Part shown: in pieces, positions 26,201 to 37,688 of the stretch | How the letters are laid out: each line of letters opens with the position of its first letter | Position numbering within the stretch: the first letter of the stretch is position 1 | NCBI RefSeq assembly: GCF_029227915.1 | Contig: NC_079885.1 | Coordinates: 28,027,001-28,091,000 of the forward strand | DNA: 64,000 nucleotides | DNA from: Hydractinia symbiolongicarpus | Lineage: Eukaryota; Cnidaria; Hydrozoa; Anthoathecata; Hydractiniidae | Direction of reading: 5' to 3' | Program-made: the position numbers and the translations under genes | Notes under the pieces: generated by a model | Databases searched by the model: none | Seen by the model: the letters and a program-made list of their open reading frames with translations, nothing else | What the model was told of the DNA's origin: nothing

Positions 26201-29164
26201 AAGTTGTATTGCTTTTGACAGTGAAACGATTGACTGTGGGTCTTAATTGAAGTGATTCTGGACTGTGACCTTATAAATGTAATAGATGAGACAATTGGAT
26301 TACAAGGAATAACATTCTTCATAATTTGACATCATTTCTGGAATTCAGCGATTACACTTGGCCCTATGGTAGCGCTTCTCTTAAACATTTATATAAAGTA
26401 AGTCATTTTTTTACTGTGGGACCAATCCTAGCCGTTATCGGGCGCTGAAAAAATAGAAACAGTTTTAAAAACTACATTTCAATGACTTTCTAACGGTATA
26501 AATCCGTTTGAGTTAAAACGGTTGCGTCACATATTCGTACCAACATGTATTTAGCGATAGTATTCGGATATTACTAGGATGTATCGCTTTTAACAGTAAA
26601 ACGATTGGCTGTGGGACTTAATTGAACTTATTTTGGACTGTGACCTTATAAATGTGATAAGTGAGACAATTGGACCCAAGAAATAACATTCTTCTTACCT
26701 TGACATGATTGCTGGAATTTTCCGATTTCACTGGGCGCTGTGGTAGCGCTTCACTTAAACATTTTTATAAAAGAATTACTTTTTTACTGTTGGACAAATC
26801 CTAGCCGTTAGTGCGCGCTGAAGAAATGGAGACAGTTTCAAAAAGTACATTTCATTGACTTTCTAACGGTGTCAATCTGCTTAACTTACAACGGTTGCGT
26901 CACGTATTCGTACCAATATGTATTTAGTGATTCTTTTCCGATATTACTAAGTTGTATTGCTTTTGACAGTGAAACGATTGCCTGTGGGACTTAATTGAAG
27001 TGATTCTGGACTGTGACCTTATTAATGTCATAGATGAGCCAATTGGATTCCAAGGAATAACATTCTTCTTAATTTGAAATGATTGCTGCAATTCAGTGAT
27101 TGCACTCGGCCCAATGGTAGCGCTTCACTTAAAAATTTAGATAAAATAAGTCATTTTTTACTGTGGGACCAATCCTAGGCCTTAGAGCGGGCTGAAGAAA
27201 TAGAGACAGTTTCAAAAACTACATTTCATTGACTTTCTAACGGTGTCAATCTGCTTAACTTACAACGGTTGCGTCACGTATTCGTACCAACATGTATTTA
27301 GTGATTCTTTTCCGATATTACTAAGTTGTATTGCTTTTGACAGTGAAACGATTGCCTTTGGGACTTAATTGAAGTGATTCTGGACTGTGACCTTATTAAT
27401 GTGATAGATGAGCCAATTGGATTCCAAGGAATAACATTCTTCTTAATTTGACATGATTTCTGGAATTCAGCGATTACACTCGGCCCAATGATAGCGCTTC
27501 ACTTAAAAATTTAGATAAAATAAGTCATTTTTTATTGTTGGACCAATCCTAGCCGTTAGCGCGTGCTGAAGAATTAGAGACAGTTTCAAATACTACATTT
27601 CATTGACTTTGTAAAGGTATCAGTCCGTTTCAACTACAACGGTTACGTCATATATCCGTACCAACATGTATTTAGTGATATTTTTCCGATATTAATAAGT
27701 TGCATTGCTTTTGACAGTGAAACGATTGCCTGTGGGACTTAGTTGAAGTGATTCTGGACTGTGACCTTATAAATGTAATAGATGAGACAATTGGATTACA
27801 AGGAATAAAATTCTTCATAATTTGACATGATTTCTGGAATTCAGCGATTACACTTGGCCCTATGGTAGCGCTTCACTTAAACATTTATATAAACTAAGTC
27901 AATTTTTACTGTGGGACCAATCCTGGCCGTTAGCACGCGCTGAATAAATAGGAACAGTTTCAAAGACTACATTTTATTGATCTTCTGGCGGTGTAAATCC
28001 GTTTGAGTTACAACGGTTGCGTCACATATTCGTACCAACATGTATTTAGCGATAGTATTCGGATATTACTTGGATGCATCGCTTTTAACAGTGAAACGAT
28101 GGACTGTGGGACTTAATTGAACTTATTTTGGACTGTGACCTTATAAATGTGATAAGTGAGACAATTAGACCCAAGAAATAACATTCTTCTTACTTTGACA
28201 TGATTGCTGTGGTAGAGCTTCACTTAAAAATTTTTATAAAATAAGTCCTTTTTTACTGTTGGACCAATCCTAGCCGTTAGTGCGCGCTGAAGAAATGGAG
28301 ACAGTTTCAAATACTACATTTCATTGACTTTCTAACGGTATCAGTCCGTTTCAACCACAACGGTTACGTCACATATTCGTACCAACATGTATTTAGTGAT
28401 TTTTTTGCGATATTGCTAAGTTGTATTGTTTTTGACAGTGAAACGATTGCCTGTGGGACTTAATTGAAGTGATTCTGGACTGTGACCTTGTGAATGTGAT
28501 AGATGAGCCAATTGGATTCCAAGGAATAACATTCTTCTTAATTTGACATGATTGCTGCAATTCAGCGTTTGCACTCGGCCCAATGGTAGCGCTTCACTTA
28601 AAAATTTAGATAAAATAAGTCATTTTTTACTGTGGGTCCAATCCTAGGCGTTAGCGCGGGCTGAAGAAATAGAGACAGTTTCAAAAACTACATTTCATTG
28701 ACTTTCTAACGGTGGCAATCCGCTTAACTTACAACGGTTGCGTCACCTATTCGTACCAACATGTATTTAGTGATTCTTTTCGGATATTACTAAGTTGTAT
28801 TGCTTTTGACAGTGAAACGATTGACTGTGGGTCTTAATTGAAGCTATTCTGTACTGTGACCTTATAAATGTAAGAAATGAGCCAATTGGACTCCAAGGAA
28901 GAACATTCTTCTTAATTTGACAAGATTACTGGAATTCAGCGATTACACTCGGCCCTAAGGTAGCGCTTCACTTGAAAATTTATATAAAATAAGTCAGTTT
29001 TTACTGTTGGACCAATCCTAGCCGTTAGTGCGCGCTGAAGAAATAGAGACAGTTTCAAATACTACATTTCATTGACTTTCTAACGGTATCAGTCCGTTTC
29101 AACTACAACGGTTACGTCACATATTCGTACCAACATGTATTTAGTGATTTTTTTCCGATATTGC
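20230..29164 (+). repeat. Satellite array, mixed subfamilies A, B, C and D with block duplications
   Basis: The segment 20548-21846 matches 9715-11013 (offset 10833), sharing TCGGACCTATGG and the CACCTAAAAACTTATAT variant. The segment about 21846-22990 matches about 24438-25590 (offset 2592, seven monomers), sharing GCTTTACTTAAAAATTTAG with AAAAAATAAGTC. From about 23.6 kb two further types appear. Type C has GCGGGCTG, TCAATCCGCTTAACTTAC and GATTCTTTTCCG. Type D has AGCACGCGCTGAATAAATAGG and CCTTCTGGCGG. Short-form monomers lacking 26 bp occur at about 24111, 25987 and 28207. The block 27310-28297 returns at 34763-35749 and partly at 37727-38464. No gene is seen. Confidence 0.95.
25574..25643 (+). 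repeat. 35 bp tandem duplication within a monomer
   Basis: The stretch from ATGATTTCTGG to the end of CTCGGCCCT (25574-25608) is immediately repeated (25609-25643) with one change (CTCGG to CTTGG). The copy boundary falls at an ATG, a triplet shared by GACATGATTT and CCTATGGTAG in the monomer, so a small slip or unequal exchange at that microhomology explains it. Confidence 0.93.
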
Positions 29165-30393
29165 TAAGTTGTATTGCTTTTGACAGTGAAACGATTGACT
29201 GTGGGTCTTAATTGAAGTGATTCTGTACTGTGACCTTATAAATGTAATAAATGAGCCAATTGGACTCCAAGGAAGAACATTCTTCTTAATTTGACATGAT
29301 TGCTGAAATTCAGCGATTACACTCGGCCCTAAGATAGCGCTTCACTTGAAAATTTATATAAAATAAGTCACTTTTTACTGTGGGACCAATCCTGGCCGTT
29401 AGCACGCGCCGAATAAATAGGAGCAGTTTCAAAGACTGCATTTCATTGACCTTCTGGCGGTATAAATCCGTTTGAATTACAACGGTTGCGTCACATATTC
29501 GTACCAACATTTATTTAGCGATAGTATTCGGATATTACTAGGTTGCATCGCTTTTAACAGTGAAACGATTGACTGTGGGACTTAATTGAAATTATTTTGG
29601 ACTGTGATCTTATAAATGTGATAAGTGAGACATATGGACTCCAAGGAATAACATTCTTTTTAATTTGACATGATTTCTGGAATTCAGCGATTGCACTCGG
29701 CCCTATGGTAGCGCTTCACTTAAAAATTTAGATAAAATAAGTCATTTTTTACTGTGGGACCAATCCTAGGCGTTAGCGCGGGCTGAAGAAATAGAGACAG
29801 TTTCAAATACTACATTTCTTTGACTTTCTAAAGGTATCAGTCCGTTTCAACTACAACGGTTACGTCACATATCCGTACCAACATGTATTTAGTGATATTT
29901 TTCCGATATTACTAAGTTGCATTGCTTTTGAGAGTGAAACGATTGCCTGTGGGACTTAATTGAAGTGATTCTTGACTGTGACCTTATTAATGTGATAGAT
30001 GAGCCAATTGGATTCCAAGGAATAACATTCTTCTTAATTTGACATGATTTCTGGAATTCAGCGATTACACTCGGCCCAATGGTAGCACTTCACTTAAAAA
30101 TTTAGATAAAATAAGTCATTTTTTATTGTGGGACCAATCCTAGCCGTTAGCGCGCGCTGAAGAATTAGAGACAGTTTCAAATACTACATTTCATTGACTT
30201 TCTAACGGTATCAGTCCGTTTCAACTACAACGGTTACGTCACATATCCGTACCAACATGTATTTAGTGATATTTTTCCGATATTACTAAGTTGCATTGCT
30301 TTTGACAGTGAAACGATTGCCTGTGGGACTTAGTTGAAGTGATTCTGGACTGTGACCTTATAAATGTAATAGATGAGACAATTGGATTACAAG
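29165..30393 (+). repeat. 1.23 kb satellite block, copy 1 (C-D-A types)
   Basis: The block recurs at about 30661-31889 (offset 1496, four monomers), and its first 600 bp recurs at about 39235-39840 (offset 10070). Shared private features are GGGTCTTAATTGAAG, GGCCCTAAGATAGCG, ACGCGCCGAATAAATAGGAGC (single change ACGTGCC in one copy), ACATTTATTTAGCG and GACATATGGACTCC. A 66-codon minus-strand open frame inside each copy is a by-product of the repeat. Confidence 0.88.
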
Positions 30394-30660
30394 AAATAAC
30401 ATTTTTCCTAACTTGACATGATTGCTGGAATTCAGCGATTACACTCGGCCCTATGGTAGCGCTTCACTTAAAATTTTTTATAAAATAAGTCCTTTTTTAC
30501 TGTGGGACCAATCTTAGGCGTTAGCGCGGGCTGAAGAAATAGAGACAGTTTCAAAAACTACATTTCATTGACTTTTTAACGGTGTCAATCCGCTTAACAT
30601 ACAACGGTTGCGTCACGTATTCGCACCAACATGTATTTAGTGATTCTTTTCCGATATTAC

Positions 30661-31889
30661 TAAGTTGTATTGCTTTTGACAGTGAAACGATTGACTGTGG
30701 GTCTTAATTGAAGTGATTCTGTACTGTGACCTTATAAATGTAATAAATGAGCCAATTGGACTCCAAGGAAGAACATTCTTCTTAATTTGACATGATTGCT
30801 GAAATTCAGCGATTACACTCGGCCCTAAGATAGCGCTTCACTTGAAAATTTATATAAAATAAGTCACTTTTTACTGTGGGACCAATCCTGGCCGTTAGCA
30901 CGTGCCGAATAAATAGGAGCAGTTTCAAAGACTGCATTTCATTGACCTTCTGGCGGTATAAATCCGTTTGAATTACAACGGTTGCGTCACATATTCGTAC
31001 CAACATTTATTTAGCGATAGTATTCGGATATTACTAGGTTGCATCGCTTTTAACAGTGAAACGATTGACTGTGGGACTTAATTGAAATTATTTTGGACTG
31101 TGATCTTATAAATGTGATAAGTGAGACATATGGACTCCAAGGAATAACATTCTTTTTAATTTGACATGATTTCTGGAATTCAGCGATTGCACTCGGCCCT
31201 ATGGTAGCGCTTCACTTAAAAATTTAGATAAAATAAGTCATTTTTTACTGTGGGACCAATCCTAGGCGTTAGCGCGGGCTGAAGAAATAGAGACAGTTTC
31301 AAATACTACATTTCTTTGACTTTCTAAAGGTATCAGTCCGTTTCAACTACAACGGTTACGTCACATATCCGTACCAACATGTATTTAGTGATATTTTTCC
31401 GATATTACTAAGTTGCATTGCTTTTGAGAGTGAAACGATTGCCTGTGGGACTTAATTGAAGTGATTCTTGACTGTGACCTTATTAATGTGATAGATGAGC
31501 CAATTGGATTCCAAGGAATAACATTTTTCTTAATTTGACATGATTTCTGGAATTCAGCGATTACACTCGGCCCAATGGTAGCGCTTCACTTAAAAATTTA
31601 GATAAAATAAGTCATTTTTTATTGTGGGACCAATCCTAGCCGTTAGCGCGCGCTGAAGAATTAGAGACAGTTTCAAATACTACATTTCATTGACTTTCTA
31701 AAGGTATCAGTCCGTTTCAACTACAACGGTTACGTCACATATCCGTACCAACATGTATTTAGTGATATTTTTCCGATATTACTAAGTTGCATTGCTTTTG
31801 ACAGTGAAACGATTGCCTGTGGGACTTAGTTGAAATGATTCTGGACTGTGACCTTATAAATGTAATAGATGAGACAATTGGATTACAAG
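30661..31889 (+). repeat. 1.23 kb satellite block, copy 2
   Basis: This is the partner of 29165-30393 at offset 1496. The two copies are separated by a non-matching stretch (30394-30660) of type A/C monomer. Its right part overlaps the first unit of the 1870 bp higher-order repeat that starts at 31053, so the 1870 bp duplication happened on a background that already contained this block. Confidence 0.86.
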
Positions 31890-32922
31890 GAATAACATTC
31901 TTCATAATTTGACATGATTTCTGGAATTCAGCGATTACACTTGGCCCTATGGTAGCGCTTCTCTTAAACATTTATATAAAGTAAGTCATTTTTTTACTGT
32001 GGGACCAATCCTAGCCGTTATCGGGCGCTGAAAAAATAGAAACAGTTTTAAAAACTACATTTCAATGACTTTCTAACGGTATAAATCCGTTTGAGTTAAA
32101 ACGGTTGCGTCACATATTCGTACCAACATGTATTTAACGATAGTATTCGGATATTGCTAGGATGTATCGCTTTTAACAGTAAAACGATTGGCTGTGGGAC
32201 TTAATTGAACTTATTTTGGACTGTGACCTTATAAATGTGATAAGTGAGACAATTGGACCCAAGAAATAACATTCTTCTTACCTTGACATGATTGCTAGAA
32301 TTTTCCGATTTCACTGGGCGCTGTGGTAGCGCTTCACTTAAAAATTTTTATAAAAGAATTACTTTTTTACTGTTGGACAAATCCTAGCCGTTAGTGCGCG
32401 CTGAAGAAATGGAGACAGTTTCAAAAACTACATTTCATTGACTTTCTAACGGTGTCAATCCGCTTAACTTATAACGGTTGCGTCACGTATTCGTACCAAC
32501 ATGTATTTAGTGATTCTTTTCCGATATTACTAAGTTGTATTGCTTTTGACAGTGAAACGATTGCCTGTGGGACTTAATTGAAGTGATTCTGGACTGTGAC
32601 CTTATTAATGTGATAGATGAGCCAATTGGATTCCAAGGAATAACATTCTTCTTAATTTGAAATGATTGCTGCAATTCAGCGATTGCACTCGGCCCAATGG
32701 TAACGCTTCACTTAAACATTTAGATAAAATAAGTCATTTTTTACTGTGGGACCAATCCTAGGCGTTAGAGCGGGCTGAAGAAATAGAGACAGTTTCAAAA
32801 ACTACATTTCATTGACTTCCTAACGGTGTCAATCTGCTTAACTTACAACAGTTGCGTCACGTATTCGTACCAACATGTACTTAGTGATTCTTTTCCGATA
32901 TTACTAAGTTGTATTGCTTTTG
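31053..32922 (+). repeat. Higher-order repeat, 5-monomer unit (1870 bp), copy 1
   Basis: The match to copy 2 starts at ACAGTGAAACGATTGACTG (31053 and 32923). Monomer order is D-tail, C/A hybrid, A, B (GCTTCTCTTAAACATT), short B tail, C. I noticed around fifteen differences over 1870 bp, for example TTTAACGA/TTTAGCGA near 32136 and AACGCTTCACTTAAACATT/AGCGCTTCACTTAAAAATT near 32702. Confidence 0.92.
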
Positions 32923-34792
32923 ACAGTGAAACGATTGACTGTGGGACTTAATTGAAATTATTTTGGACTGTGATCTTATAAATGTGATAAGTGAGACATA
33001 TGGACTCCAAGGAATAACATTCTTTTTAATTTGACATGATTTCTGGAATTCAGCGATTGCACTCGGCCCTATGGTAGCGCTTCACTTAAAAATTTAGATA
33101 AAATAAGTCATTTTTTACTGTGGGACCAATCCTAGGCGTTAGCGCGGGCTGAAGAAATAGAGACAGTTTCAAATACTACATTTCTTTGACTTTCTAAAGG
33201 TATCAGTCCGTTTTAACTACAACGGTTACGTCACATATCCGTACCAACATGTATTTAGTGATATTTTTCCGATATTACTAAGTTGCATTGCTTTTGAGAG
33301 TGAAACGATTGCCTGTGGGACTTAATTGAAGTGATTCTTGACTGTGACCTTATTAATGTGATAGATGAGCCAATTGGATTCCAAGGAATAACATTCTTCT
33401 TAATTTGACATGATTTCTGGAATTCAGCGATTACACTCGGCCCAATGGTAGCGCTTCACTTAAAAATTTAGATAAAATAAGTCATTTTTTATTGTGGGAC
33501 CAATCCTAGCCGTTAGCGCGCGCTGAAGAATTAGAGACAGTTTCAAATACTACATTTCATTGACTTTCTAAAGGTATCAGTCCGTTTCAACTACAACGGT
33601 TACGTCACATATCCGTACCAACATGTATTTAGTGATATTTTTCCGATATTACTAAGTTGCATTGCTTTTGACAGTGAAACGATTGCCTGTGGGACTTAGT
33701 TGAAGTGATTCTGGACTGTGACCTTATAAATGTAATAGATGAGACATTTGGATTACAAGGAATAACATTCTTCATAATTTGACTTTATTTCTGGAATTCA
33801 GCGATTACACTTGGCCCTATGGTAGCGCTTCTCTTAAACATTTATATAAAGTAAGTCATTTTTTTACTGTGGCACCAATCCTAGCCGTTATCGGGCGCTG
33901 AAAAAATAGAAACAGTTTTAAAAACTACATTTCAATGACTTTCTAACGGTATAAATCCGTTTGAGTTAAAACGGTTGCGTCACATATTCGTACCAACATG
34001 TATTTAGCGATAGTATTCGGATATTACTAGGATGTATCGCTTTTAACAGTAAAACGATTGGCTGTGGGACTTAATTGAACTTATTTTGGACTGTGACCTT
34101 ATAAATGTGATAAGTGAGACAATTGGACCCAAGAAATAACATTCTTCTTACCTTGACATGATTGCTAGAATTTTCCGATTTCACTGGGCGCTGTGGTAGC
34201 GCTTCACTTAAAAATTTTTATAAAAGAATTACTTTTTTACTGTTGGACAAATCCTAGCCGTTAGTGCGCGCTGAAGAAATGGAGACAGTTTCACAAACTA
34301 CATTTCATTGACTTTCTAACGGTGTCAATCCGCTTAACTTATAACGGTTGCGTCACGTATTCGTACCAACATGTATTTAGTGATTCTTTTCCGATATTAC
34401 TAAGTTGTATTGCTTTTGACAGTGAAACGATTGCCTGTGGGACTTAATTGAAGTGATTCTGGACTGTGACCTTATTAATGTGATAGATGAGCCAATTGGA
34501 TTCCAAGGAATAACATTCTTCTTAATTTGAAATGATTGCTGCAATTCAGCGATTGCACTCGGCCCAATGGTAGCGCTTCACTTAAAAATTTAGATAAAAT
34601 AAGTCATTTTTTACTGTGGGACCAATCCTAGGCGTTAGAGCGGGCTGAAGAAATAGAGACAGTTTGAAAAACTACATTTCATTGACTTCCTAACGGTGTC
34701 AATCTGCTTAACTTACAACGGTTGCGTCACGTATTCGTACCAACATGTACTTAGTGATTCTTTTCCGATATTACTAAGTTGTATTGCTTTTG
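32923..34792 (+). repeat. Higher-order repeat, 5-monomer unit (1870 bp), copy 2
   Basis: This is the direct tandem copy of 31053-32922. It carries its own changes, such as GACTTTATTT for GACATGATTT near 33781, GGCACCAATC near 33871 and TCACAAACTAC near 34292. The homology ends near 34800, where GTGAATTGATTGCC replaces GTGAAACGATTGAC. Confidence 0.92.
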
Positions 34793-36040
34793 ACAGTGAA
34801 TTGATTGCCTTTGGGACTTAATTGAAGTGATTCTGGACTGTGACCTTATTAATGTGATAGATGAGCCAATTGGATTCCAAGGAATAACATTCTTCTTAAT
34901 TTGACATGATTTCTGGAATTCAGCGATTACACTCGGCCCAATGATAGCGCTTCACTTAAAAATTTAGATAAAATAAGTCATTTTTTATTGTGGGACCAAT
35001 CCTAGCCGTTAGCGCGCGCTGAAGAATTAGAGACAGTTTCAAATACTACATTTCATTGACTTTGTAAAGGTATCAGTCCGTTTCAACTACAACGGTTACG
35101 TCATATATCCGTCCCAACATGTATTTAGTGATATTTTTCCGATATTAATAAGTTGCATTGCTTTTGACAGTGAAACGATTGCCTGTGGGACTTAGTTGAA
35201 GTGATTCTGGACTGTGACCTTATAAATGTAATAGATGAGACAATTGGATTACAAGGAATAACATTCTTCATAATTTGACATGATTTCTGGAATTCAGCGA
35301 TTACACTCGGCCCTATGGTAGCGCTTCACTTAAACATTTATATAAAATAAGTCAGTTTTTACTGTGGGACCAATCCTGGCCGTTAGCACGCGCTGAATAA
35401 ATAGGAACAGTTTCAAAGACTACATTTTATTGATCTTCTGGCGGTGTAAATCCGTTTGAGTTACAACGGTTGCGTCACATATTCGTACCAACATGTATTT
35501 AGCGATAGTATTCGGATATTACTAGGATGCATCGCTTTTAACAGTGAAACGATGGACTGTGGGACTTAATTGAACTTATTTCGGACTGTGACCTTATAAA
35601 TGTGATAAGTGAGACAATTAGACCCAAGAAATAACATTCTTCTTACTTTGACATGATTGCTGTGGTAGAGCTTCACTTAAAAATTTTTATAAAATAAGTC
35701 CTTTTTTAATGTTGGACCAATCCTAGCCGTTAGTGCGCGCTGAAGAAATAGAGACAGTTTCAAAAACTACATTTCATTGACTTTCTAACGGTGGCAATCC
35801 GCTTAACTTACAACGGTTGCGTCACCTATTCGTACCAACAGGTATTTAGTGATTCTTTTCGGATATTACTAAGTTGTATTGCTTTTGACAGTGAAACGAT
35901 TGCCTGTGGGACTTTATTGAAGTGATTATGGACTGTGACCTTATGAATGTGATAGATGAGCCAATTGGATTCAAAGGAATAACATTCTTCTTAATTTGAC
36001 ATGATTGCTGCAATTCAGCGATTACACTCGGCCCAATGGT
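34793..36040 (+). repeat. Satellite array with a block shared with 27.3 kb and 37.7 kb
   Basis: The block 34763-35749 matches 27310-28297 (offset 7453) and, over its first 740 bp, 37727-38464 (offset 2964). All three contain GATTGCCTTTGGG (34804 here), GACTTTGTAAAGG, TCATATATCCGT and ATTAATAAGTTGC, none of which is usual in the array. A short-form monomer lies at about 35661. The last monomers are C/A hybrids. No gene is seen. Confidence 0.94.
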
Positions 36041-37688
36041 AGCGCTTCACTTAAAAATTTAGATAACATAAGTCATTTTTTACTGTGGGACCAATCCTAG
36101 CCGTTAGCGGGCGCTGAAGAAATAGAGACAGTTTCCAATACTACATTTCATTCACTTTCTAACGGTATTAGTCCGTTTCAACTACAACGGTTGCGTCACA
36201 TATTCGTACCAACATGTATTTAGGGATTTTTTTCCGATATTACTAAGTTGTACTGCTTTTGACAGTGAAACGATTGACTGTGGAACTTAATTGAAGTGAT
36301 TCTGGACTGTGACCTTGTAAATGTGATGAATGAGCCAATTGGATTCCAAGGAATAACATTCTTCTTAATTTGACATGATTTCTGGAATTCAGCGATTACA
36401 CTCGGCCCTATGGTAGCGCTTCACTTAAAAATTTATATAGAATAAGTAATTTTTTTATTGTGGGACCAATCCTAGCCGTTAGTGCGCGCTGAAGAAATAG
36501 AGACAGTTTCAAATACCACATATCATTGACTTTCTAACGGCATCAATCCGTTTCAACTTCAACGGTTACGTCACATATTCGTACCAACATGTATTTAGTG
36601 ATTTTTTTCCGATATTACTAAGTTGTATTGCTTTTGACAGTGAAACGATTGCCTGTGGGACTTTATTGAAGTGATTATGGACTGTGACCTTATGAATGTG
36701 ATAGATGAGCCAATTGGATTCCAAGGAATAACATTCTTCTTAATTTGACATGATTGCTGCAATTCAGCGATTACACTCGGCCCAATGGTAGCGCTTCACT
36801 TAAAAATTTAGATAAAATAAGTCATTTTTTACTGTGGGACCAATCCTAGCCGTTAGCGCGGGCTGAAGAAATAGAGACAGTTTCAAAAACTACATTTCAT
36901 TGACTTTCTAACGGTGTCAATCCGCTTAACTAACAACGGTTGCGTCACGTATTCGTACCATCATCTATTTAGTGATTCTTTTCCGATATTACTAAGTTGT
37001 ATTTCTTTTGACAATGAAACGATTGACTGTGGGACTTAATTGAAGTGATTCTGTACTGTGACCTTATAAATGTGATAAATGAGCCAATTGGACTCCAAGG
37101 AGCAACATTCTTCTTAATTTGACATGATTGCTGGAATTCAGCGATTACACTCGGCACTATGGTAGCGCTTCACTTGAAAATTTATATAAAATAAGTCATT
37201 TTTTACTGTGGGACCAATCCTGGCCGTTAGCACGCGCTGAATAAATAGGAACAGTTTCAAAGACTACATTTCATTGACCTTCTGGTGGTATAAATCTGTT
37301 TGAGTTACAACGGTTGCGTCACATATTCGTACCAACAGGCATTTAGCGACATTTTTCTGATTTTACTAGGTTGCATCTCTTTTAACAGTGAAAGGATTGA
37401 CTGTGGGACTTAATTGAACAGATTTTGGACTTTGACCTCATAAATGTGATAAAAGAGACAATTGGACCCAAGGAAAAACATTCTTTTTAATTTGATATCA
37501 TTGCTGGAATTTACCGATTTCGCTGGGTTCTGTGGTAGCGTTTTATAAAAAAGTTTTGATAAATAAGTCATTTTGTACTGTGGGACCAATCCTAGCCGTT
37601 ATGGCGCGCTGAAGAAATAGAGACAGTTTTAAAAAATACATTTCAATAACTTTCTAACGGTATAAATCCGTTTGAGCCACAACGGTTT
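36041..37688 (+). repeat. 1.65 kb satellite block, copy A (LINE-free version)
   Basis: It matches 42370-44017 at offset 6329. Shared rare spellings include TTTAGATAACATAAG, CAGTTTCCAATAC, CATTCACTTTC, GGTATTAGTCCG, TTTAGGGATTTTTTTCC, ACCATCATCTATTTAG, GGAGCAACATTC, CAACAGGCATTTAGCGACA and TTTTAAAAAATACATTTC. The right edge falls at AGCCACAACGGTTTCG against AGCCACAACGGTTGCG. Copy A has no LINE at its left edge. Confidence 0.92.

Noticed and set aside
29310-29510. 66-codon minus-strand frame repeated at 30806-31006 and 39380-39580
   Set aside because: Its identical translations come from copies of one satellite block, not from a conserved gene. There is no codon-level constraint visible and no start or stop context.
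36969-37157. 62-codon minus-strand frame repeated at 43298-43486 and 46261-46449 (and a related one at 31759-31971)
   Set aside because: This is again a by-product of duplicated satellite blocks. The coordinates follow the block offsets 6329 and 2963.
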